NCBI GenBank assembly: GCA_030690515.1
Contig: JAUYGP010000453.1
Coordinates: 1-5,518, forward strand
Direction: 5' to 3'
DNA length: 5,518 nucleotides
Origin: Giesbergeria sp.
GTDB taxonomy: Bacteria; Pseudomonadota; Gammaproteobacteria; Burkholderiales; Burkholderiaceae_C
Positions 4,399 through 5,518 of the stretch are shown here, one piece after another; positions within the stretch are counted from its first letter, which is position 1, and each line of letters starts with the position of its first letter. The notes under the pieces are model-generated. The model searched no databases. It was given only the letters and a program-made list of their open reading frames with translations, and was not told the origin of the DNA. A program made the translations under genes and the position numbers.

Positions 4399-5487
4399 AT
4401 GGGTGTGGGCATTGAAGCGCTGTTCACCAGCGCGCTGGGCTTGCAGGCGCCGTGGAGTGTTGAGAAAGTTGAACTCGACACCGCACGTCGGCGCATCGAC
4501 TTCGAACTCACCTGCGAGGCCACTCGCCTGCCTTGCCCCCATTGCCAGGCAGCAGGGCAAGGCGTGCATGACCGGCTCAAGCGCCAATGGCGACACCTGG
4601 ACTTCTTTCAATACGAGGCCTGGCTGCACGCCGATGTGCCACGCATTGCCTGCACGGCCTGCGGCAAGACGACGCAGATGGACGTGCCCTGGGCACGCGA
4701 AGGCAGCGGCTTTACCGCACCGTTCGAAGCCCTGGCCTTGTCGCTGTGCTAGACGCTGCCGGTGCGCCAGGCGGCCGCACTGCTGCGCTGCTCGGACAAA
4801 CAACTGTGGCGGCGCATTGAGCACTACGTCCATCTTGCTCGGGCGCAAGACGACATGTCGGATGTGAGCATCATTGGCATTGACGAGACCAGCCTGCGCA
4901 AGGGACAGAACTACATCACCGTAGTACACGACCTCAAGGCCAAGAGGCTGCTGTTTGCCTGTGAGGGACGCGACCACCAAGCCGTGGTGGATTTCGCTGC
5001 CGATCTCAAAGTGCACGGCGGGGATCCAGCCCAGATCGAACATGTCTGCCAGGACGTGAGTGCGGCCTATGTCAAGGGCGTAGCACTGGCGCTTCCCAAT
5101 GCCCAGATCAGCTACGACCGCTTCCATGTGATCGCCATGGCCAACGAGGCAATGGATGGCGTGCGTCGCCAGGAGAGGAGCACCCAGCCCCAGGCGGTCA
5201 AGGAGGCCTTGGGCGACAACGATCGCAAGTTGCTCAAGAGTTCGACCTGGGGCATGCGCCGCAACCCCGGGGACTGGAGTGCCAGGCAGACCAACGCGAT
5301 GCACTGGCTGCAGCGCTCCACGCTCAAGAGTGCGCGGGCGTGGCGCCTGAAGATGGCGCTGCGCGCGGTCTACGCCAATGCAGCGGCGGGCAATGACAGG
5401 GAGCAGGCCAGCAAGGAGTTGAAGGACTCCCGAGGTCGACACTTTGATCGCATGTATCGCCCCATGCGGTTTGCCGGAGTCATATGA
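4399..5487 (+). pseudogene. ISL3-family transposase, amber-interrupted and C-terminally truncated
   Basis: Intact relatives cut and rejoin DNA at the element's ends. The N-terminal part (residues 1-117) carries the ISL3 zinc finger, with Cys46-x2-Cys49 and Cys85-x2-Cys88, then VPWAREGSGFT. A TAG at 4750-4752 (codon 118) interrupts the frame inside the conserved block ALALSLC-stop-TLPVRQAA; CAG (Gln) is the simplest ancestor. Downstream the same frame resumes with a helix-turn-helix-like LPVRQAAALLRCSDKQLW, then the DDE domain: Asp162 in GIDET and Asp219 in VCQDVSAAY, followed by YDRFHV. Family similarity ends at about residue 342 (AGNDREQASKELK); the last 20 residues to the TGA at 5485-5487 are unlike any ISL3 C-terminus I know. 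The region that should hold the third acidic residue, a Glu near an E-x-x-N motif, is missing. Full-length members have roughly 400 or more residues; this frame has 362 codons. GTG at 4762 could in principle restart translation but has no clear ribosome binding site. Confidence 0.88.
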
Positions 5488-5518
5488 ATCAAGCACTTGC
5501 ATGCCCTTGCAAGGCTGT
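5425..5518. other. Unidentified sequence replacing the ISL3 right end
   Basis: From about 5425 the sequence no longer matches an ISL3 element. GACTCC (5425-5430) and GGAGTC (5476-5481) form an inverted pair bounding 57 bases. CCTTGCAAGG (5505-5514) is a 10-bp palindrome at the window edge. An ATG at 5484 overlaps the transposase-frame stop as ATGA, is preceded by CGGAG at 5475-5479, and stays open to the window end (MNQALACPCKA). It could start a gene, but eleven codons are too few to judge. I do not recognise this DNA; it may be a second mobile element or chromosomal flank joined by deletion. Confidence 0.35.

Larger units (their letters stand above)
4258..5424 (+). mobile_element. ISL3-family insertion sequence, truncated at its right end
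   Basis: The element is recognised by its transposase, which has the ISL3 zinc-finger and DDE domain order. The left end is placed near 4258, where GGGCCCTTCG starts a region containing ATTCC-GTGT-GGAAT (4270-4283) and TTTGACTGAGAG. ISL3 ends usually begin with GG, and this is the best candidate, but the exact base and any target duplication cannot be proved because the right end is missing. Similarity to an ISL3 transposase stops at about 5424. With an internal stop codon as well, this copy should not move on its own. Confidence 0.72.

Noticed and set aside
4750..4752. Programmed recoding or selenocysteine/pyrrolysine at the TAG
   Set aside because: No family precedent in ISL3, no adjacent recoding structure seen; a nonsense mutation in a degenerate element is simpler.
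4216..5502. A 428-codon open frame on the minus strand across the IS
   Set aside because: It is the antisense of the transposase; the plus strand carries clear zinc-finger and DDE motifs and a perfect ribosome binding site, while the minus product resembles nothing known to me.
1..5518. CRISPR array, tRNA, rRNA or riboswitch
   Set aside because: No regularly spaced direct repeats, no tRNA cloverleaf or rRNA core sequence, and no recognisable riboswitch fold upstream of any gene.

Overview
The window looks like chromosomal DNA of a GC-rich betaproteobacterium, most likely a member of the Comamonadaceae (Acidovorax, Comamonas, Polaromonas type). This rests on the strong preference for G/C-ending codons, the PurN and YceH sequences, and a paired acyl-CoA dehydrogenase locus of a kind common in that family. 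The genus cannot be fixed from the sequence alone.

Layout. Positions 1-190 carry no convincing gene; they hold a perfect 12-bp GC-rich hairpin and an AT-richer palindromic repeat. purN (purine synthesis) runs leftward from 772 to 191. Twenty bases away and divergent, yceH (a DUF480 double winged-helix protein) runs rightward from 793 to 1464. After a 90-bp gap with an inverted repeat and a good ribosome binding site come two acyl-CoA dehydrogenase genes in the same direction (1555-2736 and 2872-3987), resembling the large and small subunits of pimeloyl-CoA dehydrogenase (PimC/PimD type). They are separated by 135 bp containing three inverted repeats. Two further stem-loops follow the second gene. 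The right quarter is a decayed ISL3-family insertion sequence: its transposase reads in one frame from 4399 but is broken by an amber codon at 4750-4752, and its C-terminus, with the third catalytic residue, is replaced by unrelated sequence from about 5425.

How the genes work together. purN and yceH are housekeeping genes with no evident link to the rest. The two dehydrogenases look like partners. The first has a Glu where isovaleryl- and long-chain acyl-CoA dehydrogenases place their catalytic base, but no R-x-x-F-G flavin motif. The second has the R-x-x-F-G motif but no candidate catalytic Glu. This suggests one composite active site in a heteromeric enzyme acting on a CoA thioester in beta-oxidation; the substrate is not determined here.

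Most notable observations: the complementary active-site halves of the dehydrogenase pair; a sharply atypical low-GC3 patch inside the second dehydrogenase that resembles the palindromic repeat downstream of purN; and the doubly disabled ISL3 element with a 15-bp leader hairpin and a chimeric right end. I found no evidence for a wholly new defence or mobile system.
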